Positions 34,373 to 46,585 of a DNA stretch of 64,000 bases are shown here, piece after piece. The translations under genes were made by a program, and so were the position numbers. The notes under the pieces were generated by a model. That model was not told the DNA's origin, ran no database searches, and saw only the letters and a program-made list of their open reading frames with translations. The stretch is from the NCBI RefSeq assembly GCF_026210795.1, contig NC_089433.1:2071001-2135000 (forward strand), given 5' to 3'. This DNA is from Rhizophagus irregularis. Its lineage: Eukaryota; Glomeromycota; Glomeromycetes; Glomerales; Glomeraceae. Each line of letters starts with the position of its first letter. The first letter of the stretch is position 1.

Positions 34373-35677
34373 ATATTATTCTTTTTATTGATATTTTGAT
34401 TTTTACTGAAATAATCATTACACATATAATAATTATAATAAAATTGTTTACATAAATCTCATCATATATATTATTTAATTTTGAAATTTCTTTTACAGAA
34501 TTTAGTTAAAATTGAAAATTTTTATATAATTTGTGTAGAAGTAATTTAATAACCCTTAAACTGTTTTGCAGCCAAATTTGCCTGCAATTTTAGTTTTAAT
34601 TAAAGATATTTTAAATACCTTGAAATGTTTTATTACATAAACCAATATTTTTGTAATAAATTCTATAGTATTTTCTAAGTAAAAATCAAGAAAAAAGTTC
34701 AATTTGATTAATGATTTTTTAAAAGTAAATGATTAACAACTTATAGCTAAATTTTTAAATTGAAATATCTTTTTATCTATTAACCTAGAAATATAAAATT
34801 ACCATCATTTGATGCATCTTAATGAGAAAAATCTGATAGAAATAAAATTGTTCTTCTACAAATATTATGTAATAAAATAACTTATAAAATCTAAAAATTT
34901 ATAAATTAATATAACTTTTTATTTATCAATTTTAGAGTTATGATTTTATTACCATTAAATATACCTTAATAAAAGAAATCTAATAAATATAATTTCATCT
35001 TTCTATGATCATTAGATCTTAAGATATTTTAAAAATTCAAAAATTTTTAAAATTAATTTTAGCTATTAAAAGATATTGTAAAATTTTATAAATATAGTTT
35101 ATTTCATATTTATAACAAATAATATTTTATAGTAAAATATAATGATAAAAAAAATTACTAGTTACAGATATTTTTAAAAATGTAAAAAAGTAAAAAAATA
35201 ATTTGATAATAGAACTTATATGAAATAGTTTAAAATCCATATACTTTCTTTTTTTTAATAGCATTATATATTTTATTTACTTCTTTTTATATTTCATAAT
35301 TAAAAAGATACTATATATATTTGAAAATTTTATTATATGGCTTTATTTTTAAATAATAAATTATATATTAGAAAAAATAAAGCGAAATTTAGTAAAATGT
35401 ATATGATGAGTAAGAAAGAATCATATATTTAAAATGAATTAAAAGTTTTTGAGATAATTATAGTTAATAATAAGTTAAACTTTTTAACTTAGCTAACAAG
35501 TTATTAATCAAAATAGGAAGCAATTACTGACTTTGTGAAGTTATTTTCTTTATTATTCATAACAGAATGCAGTTTTTCTAAATTGCATAGCTGGCGATAC
35601 CATACAGGTGAAATCTAAATTTTTCTTAACTAAAAATCACAAGTTTATTTTACTTTTATTCTTGTTTTAGTTGCAGC
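34373..35677. other. gene-free AT-rich interval
   Basis: Very AT-rich. No coding frame or element ends are recognised. Confidence 0.5.
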
Positions 35678-36540
35678 AATTTGTAAGTACAGAATATTGA
35701 ATGCTTTATCAACAGAAACTTACGAAATGCTCCATAAATATTATATAAATAATCCTTACCATCTATCAAACAGAAAGAATGTAATACGTCAATTAGTAAA
35801 TGCTGTTAGTTAAAAAATTTTAATGAGTAATTGAATTGTTTTTTTTCAAATATAATAAATAAAAACTCAAATTTCTGATACTTTTCACAGGTAAAACGCA
35901 AGGAATTGATACCTTTCACTAGAAAAATCATCATAAAGCTGAAGGGTTTGGAAAAATTCTTTAGGAATTAACCTTAGACATTATTAACCAAAAAATAAAA
36001 TTGTTAAAAATATAATGTGAAAATCCATCTCACTTAAATTTCATTGAAAATTTATCTCAAATAATTTCAACACTAGATACCTTTTTGAATACTTCTTCAT
36101 AAGATTTTGAGAGTGAAGAATTTTATATTAAAGTTTATGATGTGATCCATCTGGATAATGATCAAATTTTAAGAACAACTGGAGAATTTCATGGTAAGGA
36201 ATGGTTTAGTAATATTGCAGTAATTCCTGTAGAAGACCAAAAGGCAAAAGCAATACAATTCAGATGAAAGAACTTGGTATGGGAAAGTAAGTGAATAATT
36301 AATTGCTGATTCTCATGTGATGGGTAGAAATTTTATGTAACTATTGCGGGGCTATGATTTATAATTAAAAATGAATATGTTCTGAATCTCACGTTCTCCA
36401 TTTTCAAAAATGTCAAAAGGACATTTTACTCCTGAAAAACTTGTTACTATTGGTAACCTGATGACAGAACTTCATTATGGCCCTTTTTCACAAGATTAGT
36501 GGTATTATTCTGACTCCCAAATTCAAGATTCTAATACCCA
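35678..36540 (+). pseudogene. left part of a decayed gene of unknown family
   Basis: Fragments in shifting frames read ALSTETYEMLHKYYINNPYH, then FYIKVYDVIHLDNDQILRTT, then GEFHGKEWFSNIAVIPVEDQ. They are followed by stop-riddled sequence that ends near SDSQIQDSNTH. The same gene appears to resume at 43436 after a roughly 6.9-kb insertion. I do not recognise the family; its repeat-rich setting suggests a mobile-element protein. Confidence 0.5.
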
Positions 36541-38404
36541 CAGGTCGAAAGCTGCCAAATCGGGAACCATCTAGGCTATCCTAAAAGGACCTAGATGGTC
36601 CCCAATTTTTTTTTATTTATTTTTGCAGGGTACCCGATTGGTAACTATAAAATGGCCCCAATCGTGCAGGGTAAGGTTATCAATAGGGTACCTATTCGTT
36701 CGCAACTGGATATCAATAGGATTGACCTTATTGTTATCCAGTTTTTTTTTATTTACTTGTTAGATTAACCTATTGTTATCCATTTTTCTTATTTAGAAGC
36801 TTACCGATTGATGTCATTTTGGTTAATTGTATCAATATATACACATAATTTATTAAAAAGTAATCAATAGGCTATGTCCGATTGTAAAATATAGAATCAA
36901 TACATGCTTTCGATTGATTCCAAATTGCTACTTAATTTATCAATTTATTATATCAGATTTATATTACACACAATTAATTAATTTCAATTTATTATATATT
37001 TAGATGTAAAATTAGCAGAATGTAATATTAATACTACTAGTCTAAAATATTCTATATGACTAATATATTATGATAGTTAATTAAATTTTATATAAGAATT
37101 TTAATAAGAATTTTATTTGACATTATGGATCCCTTCAACCGATTTTAGTTTCTTTCTTGAATGGTGTCCAATATCATCATCATCATCATTTTCTCTATAT
37201 TTCTTTAACTCCCCGGTTATAATCGATAACATCGATCCTTTGTATCCAGATCTCGTCCATCGAGATGCGTTTAATGGAGCAGTTTCCTCTCCCGGAGCAT
37301 ACTGAGAATTATCGAAAACTCGTTTTCGTCTTCTTTTATCAACTGTTTGCTGATAAAATAATACGTCCAAATAGTCTCTTAAAAACATTCACAACTAAAA
37401 AATACAATCGGATTACTAAAGTAGCTAATATAATGTACAATTTGCGAAAATTATTTACTTACGCAATCGCTTCTCCACTTGATATCTCGTATTACAATAC
37501 GATTTTCATTTGAATCATTGTCCGAATTAACTTCAGACTCCTCCGGACTATGATACGCATTTTCTAACATGATTGGATTGAGTTCCGATTTCTTTAACTT
37601 TGAGACAATTGGATTGTCTAATAGTTGTAAATGTCTGACCATGTTCGTTCGTCTTATTCGTTTCTATTCTCTCAATTTTAATGGCTAATTAGCTAATGTT
37701 TCATAAATAAACTCAATTAATATAATATTACCTCGCTTCAGCGTAAATTGCCATGTTTTCTTTTGGTTTCTTCAGTTCGCTCAGATTCAGATTTCTCTTT
37801 TTTTAATAAATCTTCTCTCTGATGGTGGTGGCGCTGATGAATCATTTCGTATAGCACGCCTTCGCTAACCAGATACGCGTTGGTATCTAACACTTTGAAT
37901 AGAGCGGGAATGATTATTTTCGTTACCAGATCCTTCTGCGACTCGAAAGTTTTATTGATGTCGAGTTGACTGCCTGTAGGCATTCGTTTGATATTCCATT
38001 TTACTTCTCGCTAAATATTTATTTGTGTTAGTTTCATGCATTTAAATAAATTCGAAATTAAATAATTACTTACACGCAAGTTATCTTTCGTATCTTTTGG
38101 TAATTCTGTTAAACTGTGATAAGTTACTTTCCTGGGAGCAGCTGGACTAGAATCAGTTTCCAATCCGCTAGTTCTCTCTGAACTTGAATTTGACCGAGAA
38201 TCTGATCGAGAAGTTGATTGTTTTCGTTTTCTTTGCTTCTGGACTTCTTAGATTTGGATTTCTTTTTGCTATTCTTGCTATTTTTTTTTGGTTGGTGGCT
38301 TTCATCATCGGAAGAAACGACCTCAGTAGATTTGTTAGAAGCTTTAATGGAAGATGATTTCTTAGACTTCTCGGGCATCTTGGATTTCTTTTTACTTGGT
38401 TGAT

Positions 38405-38990
38405 GATTTTTTTTACCGCTTTCATCATCAGAAGAAACAAATCCGGTGGGTTTTTTCCTAAAATCTTTAATAAATAATGATGATGATGTATCCTGGAGTT
38501 TGGCGCTCGATTCTGGTACCTTTGATGTTTGCTCTTTACCGCTCTCATCATCAGAAGAAACAAATCCGGTGGGTTTTTTCCTAAAATCTTTAATAAATAA
38601 TGATGATGATGTATCCTGGAGTTTAGCACTCGATTCTGGTACCTTTGATGTTTGCTCTTTACCGCTCTCATCATCAGAAGAAACAAATCCGGTGGGTTTG
38701 TTGGAAGCTTTAACAAATAATGATGATGTATCCTGGAGTTTAGTATTTAATTTGATATCTTTGATGTTTGCTCTTTTTTACCGCTCTCATTACTATCAGA
38801 AGAAACAATTTCAGTGGGTTTGTTTGAAGCTATAATGGATGATAATGATGTATCCTGGAGTTTGGCGCTCGATTCTGATATCTTTGATGTTTGCTCTTTA
38901 CCGCTCTCATTACTATCAGAAGAAACAATTTCGGTAGGTATGTTGGAAGCTTTAATGGATGATGACGATGTATCCTGGAGTGTGGCACTC
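38405..38990 (-). repeat. 123-bp coding tandem repeat
   Basis: About five degenerate copies occur with a 123-bp period (41 codons), for example ATCCGGTGGG at 38441, 38564 and 38687. They encode Ser/Asp-rich units with the motif FVSSDDESGKEQTSK. Confidence 0.75.
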
Positions 38991-39122
38991 AATTCTGACA
39001 TCTTAGTTTGATTATCTTCATCATATTTCCTCAAACATTCTAGCAAATATGTCAACCGATTGCTTTCACTAGTAGAAATTTTTGAATTTTTTTCTTAAAT
39101 GAAAAATTGGTAAATAGTTAGT

Positions 39123-39370
39123 TCGTTAAATAGTTTCATATCGTTAACGAATAGACGATAAAATTGTTAAGGTTTCGTTAAATACTCAGATAATCGTTAA
39201 CAAACAGACGAAAAAGCGTTAAATAGTTTCATATCGTTAACAAATAGATGATAAAATTGTTGAGGTTTCGTTAAATACTCAGATAATCGTTAACAAACAG
39301 ACGAAAAAGCGTTAAATAGTTTCATATCGTTAACAAATAGATGATATAATTGTTGAGGTTTCGTCATTAT
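39123..39370. repeat. 93-bp minisatellite in an intron
   Basis: There are 2.7 copies of a 93-bp unit starting CGTTAAATAGTTTCATATCG (39124, 39217, 39310). It lies in the inferred first intron of the accessory gene. Confidence 0.75.
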
Positions 39371-39912
39371 ACATAAATATGTTACACAGTACAGAATGTA
39401 ACCGATTGGAATGAAGCTTACCAATTTCGTAGGCATGCTCCAATTCAGGGGGCAAAACCAAATGGAATGGACCATTCTCCCTTTCATTGGTATGACTTTG
39501 AGTGCGACTTTTGGTATTTGATCTGGTACGGCTTCTGCCAGTTCGATGATGTGATCTGGTTCAGCTTCTGCTGGTTCGATGACTTTTAGTATGTGATCTG
39601 GTACGGCTTCTGCCAGTTCGATGATGTGATTTGGTTCGGCTTCTGCTAGTTCAACGACTTTTAGTATGTGATCTGGTATGGCTTCTACCTGACCTATCAC
39701 TTTTATGACTTTGTTCCATAATAAAAGATTATTGTAAAAGAATTATTATTGTACCAAAAATTAACAAACGAGAAAAAGGGAGAATTTTTTTTTTAAGAAA
39801 AAATGGCCTTTTTATGTCTATTTTTTTGATCAGTTTTTATTTTGATCAATTTAATTACTCCGGATATACTATTAAGCTAACTTATACTATTAAACTATTT
39901 AACTTATACAAT

Positions 39913-40225
39913 TAAACTATTTTCCAAACAAATCGAGTGATATAATCTAATATTATACTAAACTTTGCCAATTTCAAAAAAAATGGAATAATTAATCCAA
40001 TACTATACTGAATTTTGCTTAATTTTCCAAACAAATCGAGTGATATAATCCAATACTATACTAAATTTTGCTTAATTTTCCAAACAAATCGAGTGATATA
40101 ATCCAATACTATACTGAATTTTGCTTAATTTTCCAAACAAATCGAATGATATAATCCAATACTATACTGAATTTTGCTTAATTTTGAATAAATCGGAATA
40201 ATTAATCTAATACTATACTAAATTT
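39913..40225. repeat. 53-bp repeats between divergent transposon genes
   Basis: About five copies share TTTCCAAACAAATCGAGTGA and TATAATCCAATACTATACT at a 53-bp period (40031, 40084, 40137, with an earlier copy at 39928 and a degenerate one between). They lie between the starts of the minus-strand accessory gene and the plus-strand transposase gene. This is a likely binding region for an element-encoded or host protein. Confidence 0.7.
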
Positions 40226-40375
40226 ACTTAATTAATATGAATTTTATACCGATTGATTAACGTAACAGTGAACTTTCAGTATTAAGAAAAATTATTGAGT
40301 CAATTCCGATATAACGTGTACCGATTCTATCTTGAATAATAAGTTATAATCTGATATATTGCAATTGATAATAAT

Positions 40376-43300
40376 ATGCCACCAAAACCTGCAATCAAAC
40401 CCAGAAAAAAAGTCTCGTGTCATTGTGATGAATTTAACGGAAAATTAGTTGATCCAAGAACAAAAGTAAAACACGAGGCTGAATATGAGCAGATGAATCG
40501 TTCATCAAGATCTACAAAGGTCAGTAAATCAGTATCAAAGCGAGTTCAAATAGACAATAATGATGATGAAACTTCAAACGCATCCTCAAGTTCATCGGGT
40601 TCATCAAGTTCATCAACATCTGAATCGCAAGAACCAATTCACATCCCGACTAAACGAGAAAGAAAAGAGAAATTTAAAGCAGTGGAATCGGCTGTTAATG
40701 ATGTATTGATTGATGAACTTGATAACGAAGATACTGGCTTCAGCTCACCGATTGATGACGACCAAAGTGAAGACTTGAATGATGAAACTTCTGATGATGA
40801 ATGATTCGCTGCTCCTGAATTAGAGGATTTTGGCGATGATGAAGATTTCATGTGTGCTGATTCAGATGTAGAATTTTCTGAATCTTGGATACTTATATGG
40901 ATATTTAAGTATCAATCAAGATTCCGTCATTCCGAAGTTTCCATATCTTCCTTGATTGGATTCTTTAGCCAAGTATTGAAAGATGCTGATCCAAAAAGAT
41001 TTGCTAATTTCCCATCCTCATCCTATTCTGCAAAGAAATTGCTACGCATTGACAAGGCAACAAAAACATATGCTGTGTGCCCGAAATGTAACAATCTGTA
41101 TAAAATTGGGGAAATTTTAGGACAAAATGAACAAGTAACGGAAGCGTTACCAGGACTCAAGTGTAGTCGAGTTGAGTTTCCTAAACATCCGATGAAAAAG
41201 TATAGGGAGGTTTGCGGAGAGGAATTGCTAAAGAACATTCCAGTAAATAATGGTTATATAAAGCGTCCTCGCATAGTATTCTCTATGCCAGATTTAAAAA
41301 CACAAATTTTTACTATGTATCAACGTCCTAATTTCGAACAAAATTTAGCAAAATGGGCAAATCAGCATGTTAACGGAGATATATTAGCAGACATTTATGA
41401 TGGAGAGGTTTGGAAAACATTCAAGTCAGATGATACCTTATTTTTTACGCCCGAACTCGCTGATTCCAATCTAGGAATAATGATTAACCTCGATTGGTTT
41501 CAACCTTTCGATCAAACAATATATAGCACGGGTGTGATTTATGGGGTAATATGCAATCTTCCTCGTGAAATCCGATTTAGACAGGAGAATATGCTAATCC
41601 TAGGACTACTTCCAGGACTGCACGAAGTACATGCAGATAACATAAATCATTTTTTATCGCCAATTGTTATGGAATTACTCGAATTTTGGACAGGAGTTAT
41701 TATAAAAACGCCGAATAATCCAACTGGCAAAACAGTACGAATGGCAATTATCTGTTGCAGTAGCGATATTCCTGCTGCAAGAAAATTATGCGGCCATATA
41801 TCAGCGTTGGCAGCTTGTCATCGGTGCTACAAACGAGCTAACAATGGTAATTTTGGTAATTTCGATGATATGACTGATTGGTTTAAACCAAGGGATTTAG
41901 AAGATTTCCGACAAAATGCTATTGCATGGCGTAATTGCAAAACAAAAGATGAAAGAAATCAGCATGTTTCAAATAATCTTGTTGGGTGGACAGAATTGTT
42001 AAGATTACCCTACTTCAATCCAATCAGACATTGCGTCGTAGACCCAATGCATAATTTATTTCTCGGAATTGCCAGCTGGATTGTAAAACGTTTATGGATT
42101 GATGGAGGAAAAATATCTAAGGACGATCTTAAAATTATGGAAAAACGAGCGGAAGCTATTAAACTGCCAGCCGACATGGGTCGAATTCCAAATAAAATAT
42201 CGACAGGGGAAGGTTTTTCTGGATTCACTGCTGATCAGTGGAAAACCTTCATTTTGGTGTATTCAACACCAATAATGTGGGATTTGCTATCAGTGAATGA
42301 TCGTGAAATTTTAGGAAATTTCGTAAGAACCTGTTCCTTGTTGGTTTGCCGAATCATTAATACCAATGAAATAAATGAGGCCCATAACAGATTGCTCAAA
42401 ATTGGTCAACTCATTGAAAAACATTATGGTGAAAATTTAATTACACCAAATATACACCTTTCTTTGCATATAGCCGAATGCTGTCGTGACTATGGTCCAA
42501 TATACTCTTTTTGGTGTTATTCGTTTGAACAAATGAATGGGATCTTAGGTAAATATTTTAACAATGAATGTCTCGGATTTTAATTAATATATCATAAATT
42601 TGCCCTTTAGGTTCCTATCCCAATTCAAAACGATATATTGAACCGGAATTGCTAAGAATTATTGTGCAGAATTGCAGAATCAATGATCTTATATCTATTC
42701 AATCGGGCAACCAGAAGCTTGTTAATGGTCTTAAGTTAATTGAACCTCGGCAAACAACTGGTTCATTAGCGGCATATGATGACCTCAGATCATAAAAATT
42801 GGTGCAGTTCAAACGGATTTTCTGCAGCGAATTAGAAGATACGATCACTGGCAGTGAAATTTATCCGGGCAATTTATTAAGTCCAATTAAAAACCGTGTT
42901 GATTTACCCGACAATTTGTATGAACAGTTGATTACTTATTATAATGAAGTTTATGGTGAAAAGATGGATGTTGAATTCGGCTCCATGTCAAATCTGATCA
43001 GTCGAGGTTTACAGAATGATTCGTATGTAGTTGTTCAACCAATAATTAATCAATGCGGAAGAATTCGAGTGGCAGCTGAAATTTTTGGAGCGCGACCTCG
43101 ATATAAGAAAAATTCTTATATTTTAGCAAAATTTACCCAAGATAACGAATCGATAGAATTATACCCAGGAATGGTGCAATTTTATTTCGAGCATGTATTG
43201 CGACTTCCAACTATTGGTGAAAGAACGCACAAACTTGCTTACGTCAAATAGTACCTACCGGTTAATGATCATCGAATTAGATTTTACTGCCGAGCTGAAC

Positions 43301-43439
43301 AGGACGATGACCGCAGTGTTAATATTGAACTCTGGAAACTTAATGAATTTTATGAAATGTCTCGTGATAGTATAATTCCAATTCATAATATTTATAGCCG
43401 GTTTATTCCTACTAATTTTACAATCGGAACAAATAAGTT
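40376..43439 (+). pseudogene. CACTA tnp2-family transposase with three nonsense codons
   Basis: The N-terminus MPPKPAIKPRKKVSCHCDEF is followed by a Ser/Asp-rich linker. The core carries the Transposase_21 (tnp2) landmarks: MINLDWFQPFDQTIYSTGVI, NLPREIRFRQENMLILGLLP, the CSSDIPAARKLCGHISALAAC block with CHRCYK, and CVVDPMHNLFLGIASW. One frame is broken by TGA at 40802-40804. After an intron-like gap ending CCCTTTAG (about 42556-42610) it is broken again by TAA at 42793-42795 and TAG at 43249-43251. Reading through each stop continues the same protein. Each stop is one transition away from Arg (CGA), Gln (CAA) or Trp (TGG). The enzyme would cut and paste CACTA elements; this copy is probably dead. 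Confidence 0.85.
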
Positions 43440-44455
43440 TTCTTGAGCAACATAAAATTCATAAGCAATTTGTTCAATATTTTTTAGAAAAATTGAATAT
43501 GACAAGCAATGTTCCTAAAAGTTATCTTCAAAAATGGAAAATATTTGAAGAATAATTAGATGATATACAATTAAATTTACAAATAAAATGTCTTGTCAAA
43601 TTTGAAGAAGTATTTTATGAACCTATTTATCAGTTTTTAACTAATTATGATCCAGTACCTTGAATTTATAGTTCAGATGGATTGGAATGTCTTTCTTTTG
43701 GCAATTAGGCACATGAAATGCCTGATAATATGACACTAATGTGAATAGAAGAACTTCAAAATAATGTAGAAAACATCTTTGATCTTTTTGGTAAAGAATT
43801 ATATGCATGAGACAGAAAACTTCATGTCTTCAGATGATTTTAATAATTTATGTAAATCTTTACAAACTGGAGTTAAAAAGGCATTAGATGGATTTATAAA
43901 ATGGATGGGTGTTTGGATTCATTTGCCATTAAGCATTTGCAGTCTAGAAGGTAATTATGGATTAGAATATGCTAGTGCATTTTTACAAGTATTTTATTCT
44001 TATTCCAAATCATATTCTCTTACTTTGTAAGAATCATTATATATAAATATTTGTAGCAAAATATAATGGACTAAAATCAAAATACTTTCAGTTTACTTGA
44101 AGCATTGTTCAATCAAAATTTCTTTGACCAGTTTAATAACTTTGCAAATTCAGATGGACAAGAACCATGAAAATTTTCATTAGTTTATGAATTTATAAAA
44201 TGTCAAATTTACAGCATTGTAAATTTGTAATCCACTAACAACAACTCAAAGGTTTATTTAATTGCTATAATATTAAAATACACCTGAATATGGGTATAGA
44301 ACTTTAACAAGTACGAATCCAAATTTCTGGTATTAACAATAGAATTGAAAAAGTAACTCAAGATGAACTTCATCATATTCAGAAAGAAATAAGAAATTCT
44401 AATAAAAGAAATAATTCTTTAGAAAGAATGCACAAAATATCTTAAATACTTTCTT
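43436..44455 (+). pseudogene. right part of the decayed gene of unknown family
   Basis: Frames with many stops read FLEQHKIHKQFVQYFLEKLN, then NVENIFDLFGKELYA, then KSLQTGVKKALDGFIKWMGV and WIHLPLSICSLEGNYG. Later come LLEALFNQNFFDQFNNFAN and IEKVTQDELHHIQKEIRNSN. The order and spacing suggest one long protein that began at about 35678. The family is not recognised. Part of the middle section (43779-44030) is still an open frame. Confidence 0.5.
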
Positions 44456-45090
44456 AGTTTGGCGTAAAAAATAAATTTGCAAATATTAAATATAACTAAA
44501 ATTTGCTTTTCTAATTAAATAAAAACACGTTCAAAGAATTATATTCAATAAGGTTAAAAGTAATAAAAATTTGTCAGATCACAAGAAATAAAATTTTCAC
44601 AAAAGTAATTTTTAGCAGTATTAAATTTATTAGTAAAAAAAATTTTGAAATTTTATCACGAAAAATCTTCACTAATGATTTTTATTACGCAGCTACTAAT
44701 ATATTTATGGTTAGCTTGATATTAAATACTCACTTCATATGAAAAAATTATAAATGTTTGGTAAATTTGCATCATTGCTTTATTGATCAAATTACTTGAA
44801 ATATTTACATTGCTTATAAATTCCTTCTGCAACCTTCTTACACCTTTTGCAATATAGATGTGAGTAATGATCAAATTCCTTATATACCTTATATCTATGC
44901 TTTCATCTCCTAAATATATACCATTTTTTAAAGTAGTTCTACTTTAGCAAAACGTCTTTCAGCTCCTTATAAGCTGCACTATTTTAATTATTTGGTAAGA
45001 AATTTGGCATGATATATATAGTTATAAAAATTATTGTATAACCAAAATTTCATTTACCTAATTTTGACATTCTGAATACTATGCATTTAG
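44456..45090. other. gene-free AT-rich interval
   Basis: No coding frame or repeat of note was seen. Confidence 0.45.
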
Positions 45091-45100
45091 AATAATAACT

Positions 45101-46200
45101 AGTGTTCTGAATGGGTTAGGTCAATTCAGATGACCCGTCAGGTTGACCTGAAAATTTTGGGTCAGGTTATCAAATTCATGACTTGACCTCAAGTCAGATC
45201 ACAGTTTGACCCAACCTGTTAACCTGTTTGACCTGACATAATATTTCTAGTCAGATGGATCAAATATGTAACAAAAATGCTGAAAACATTTTTTTATTGC
45301 ATTACTATTAAGAAAAAATGTTTCAGCATTTTTTCATATAAAAAAATGCCAAAATGTTTTTTTTTGTATTAATTATATTATAAAAAAAACGTTTTAGCAT
45401 TTTTTCATATAAAATTACTAGAAAAAAATACCGAAACGTTTTTTTTGTATTAATTATTATAGAAAAAACATTTTGGCATTTTTCATATAAAATTATTAAA
45501 AAAAATGCCAAAACGTTTTTTTTTGCATTACTATTAAGAAAATCGTTTTGGCATTTTTTCATATAAAATTATTAAAAAAAACACTAAAACGTTTTTTTTG
45601 CATTATTATTAAGAAAAATGTTTTGACGTTTTTTCATATAAAATTTAAAAAAAAAATGCCAAAATGTTTTTTTTTATATTAATTATTAAGAAAAAACATT
45701 TTGGCATTTTTTCATGTAAATTATATTAAAAAAAATGCCAAAAACGTTTTTTTTTGTATTAGTTGTTAAGAAAAAATGTTTCGGTATTTTTTCATATAAA
45801 ATTATTAAAAAAAAATACCGAAAATGGCATTTTTTTATGTAAAATTATAAAAAAAAATGTCCAAAATATTTTTTTTGTATTAATTATTAAGAAAAAACGT
45901 TTCAGTATTTTTTCATATAATAAATATTAAAAAAATGCTGAAATATTACTTTTTTAACAGAAAAACATCAAGTTTAGCGTATTTTGTTTTTTTTTTAACT
46001 AAAAAACGTCAGATTTAACATTTTTCATTAAAAAAAAAACTTTTCTTTAACTAAAAACATCGGGTTTGATATTTTCAATTAAAAACCTTGGTTTTTTTAT
46101 TTTTTTAATCATTTTTGATACACAGGTTAAACAGGTTAATGGGTTAGGTCGGGTAAGACAGGTTACCTGACTCGACCTGACCTGATCTATTTGGAATACT
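45101..46200. mobile_element. 1.1-kb element with perfect 10-bp target duplication
   Basis: AATAATAACT occurs immediately on both sides (45091-45100 and 46201-46210). The ends are imperfect inverted repeats: AGTGTTCTGAATGGG at the left and the reverse complement of AGTATTCCAAATAG at the right. Subterminal regions are dense in GGTCAGGT/ACCTGACC motifs in both orientations. The interior is a palindrome array and there is no open frame. A 9-11-bp duplication points to a Mutator-like, non-autonomous element. Confidence 0.75.
45270..45960. repeat. tandem array of palindromes
   Basis: About seven units of 75-95 bp alternate AAAAATGCCAAAACGTTTTT with its inverse AAAAACGTTTTGGCATTTTT, separated by TCATATAAAATTATTAAA and TGTATTAATTATTAAG. 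Each unit can fold into a hairpin. Confidence 0.8.
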
Positions 46201-46585
46201 AATAATAACTGCACATTTTTTTAAGTGATTATACTTCTCTACGAATTAAAACTTAGAATGCTAAAATATTATGGCATAGATGCTGAAACTGAATTAACGT
46301 AACTGTAATTATTTTTATAGGCGTAATGTAATTTGATGGACATATGTATTATAACAGACGTATTGCATTATGATAGATGTATTATATTTTAACAGATATA
46401 TTGTATTTTAACAAGAGAAAATTTATATTCCGCCCCCCGTGATTTCTTTAAACATCACTTTATGGGTGCGAAACCAATAAATATCATCTTATAAAAAAAT
46501 ATATTCCGGTGATGCAATAAAATATCACTTTATTAAAATTATTAAAATTTATACATATTATTAAAGATTTTATTATACAAGATAA

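Larger units (their letters stand above)
37113..39700 (-). pseudogene. CACTA accessory gene, multi-exon and frame-broken
   Basis: On the minus strand, from high to low positions, the first exon has ELAEAVPDHILKVIEPAEAE repeats. It then shifts to the PFHLVLPPELEHAYEI frame, followed by a GTAAGC donor near 39420. An intron with 93-bp repeats comes next. The second exon is Ser-rich with 41-residue repeats (KLQDTSSS, FVSSDDESGKEQTSK) and then a Lys/Ser-rich stretch. A third exon carries QKDLVTKIIIPALFKVLDTN. The end has RDYLDVLFYQQTVDKRRRKR and EETAPLNASRWTRSGYKGSM. A one-base deletion with a stop near 38750 and further shifts near 38180-38230 break it. In CACTA elements a second protein often binds subterminal repeats; such a role here is only inferred from position. 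Confidence 0.55.
36541..43435. mobile_element. CACTA-type transposon with tnp2 transposase, ends unclear
   Basis: The unit is bounded by the break of an unrelated gene relic on both sides. It holds a minus-strand accessory gene (37113-39700), 53-bp repeats between two divergent genes, and a tnp2 transposase gene (40376-43439). Near the left border a hairpin ACCATCTAGG...CCTAGATGGT occurs, together with CAATCGGG motifs like those in the 30926 element. I could not identify paired terminal repeats or a target duplication, so at least one end may be lost. Confidence 0.6.

Noticed and set aside
38168-38835. Long frames over the 123-bp repeats on both strands (for example LFLLMMRAVKSKHQRY)
   Set aside because: These are out-of-frame readings of the Ser/Asp-rich repeat. 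The frame that matches the rest of the accessory gene is the FVSSDDESGKEQ one.
36541-43435. Exact CACTA borders with CACAGG at the left end
   Set aside because: A CAC start is visible at the left, but no inverse CTGTG or matching 3-bp duplication occurs at the right border, so I did not claim defined ends.
45323-45562. 79-codon minus-strand frame in the palindrome array
   Set aside because: It is a low-complexity repeat translation (KKNVLAFFLIILYEKCQN) produced by the hairpin units and has no start context or domain.
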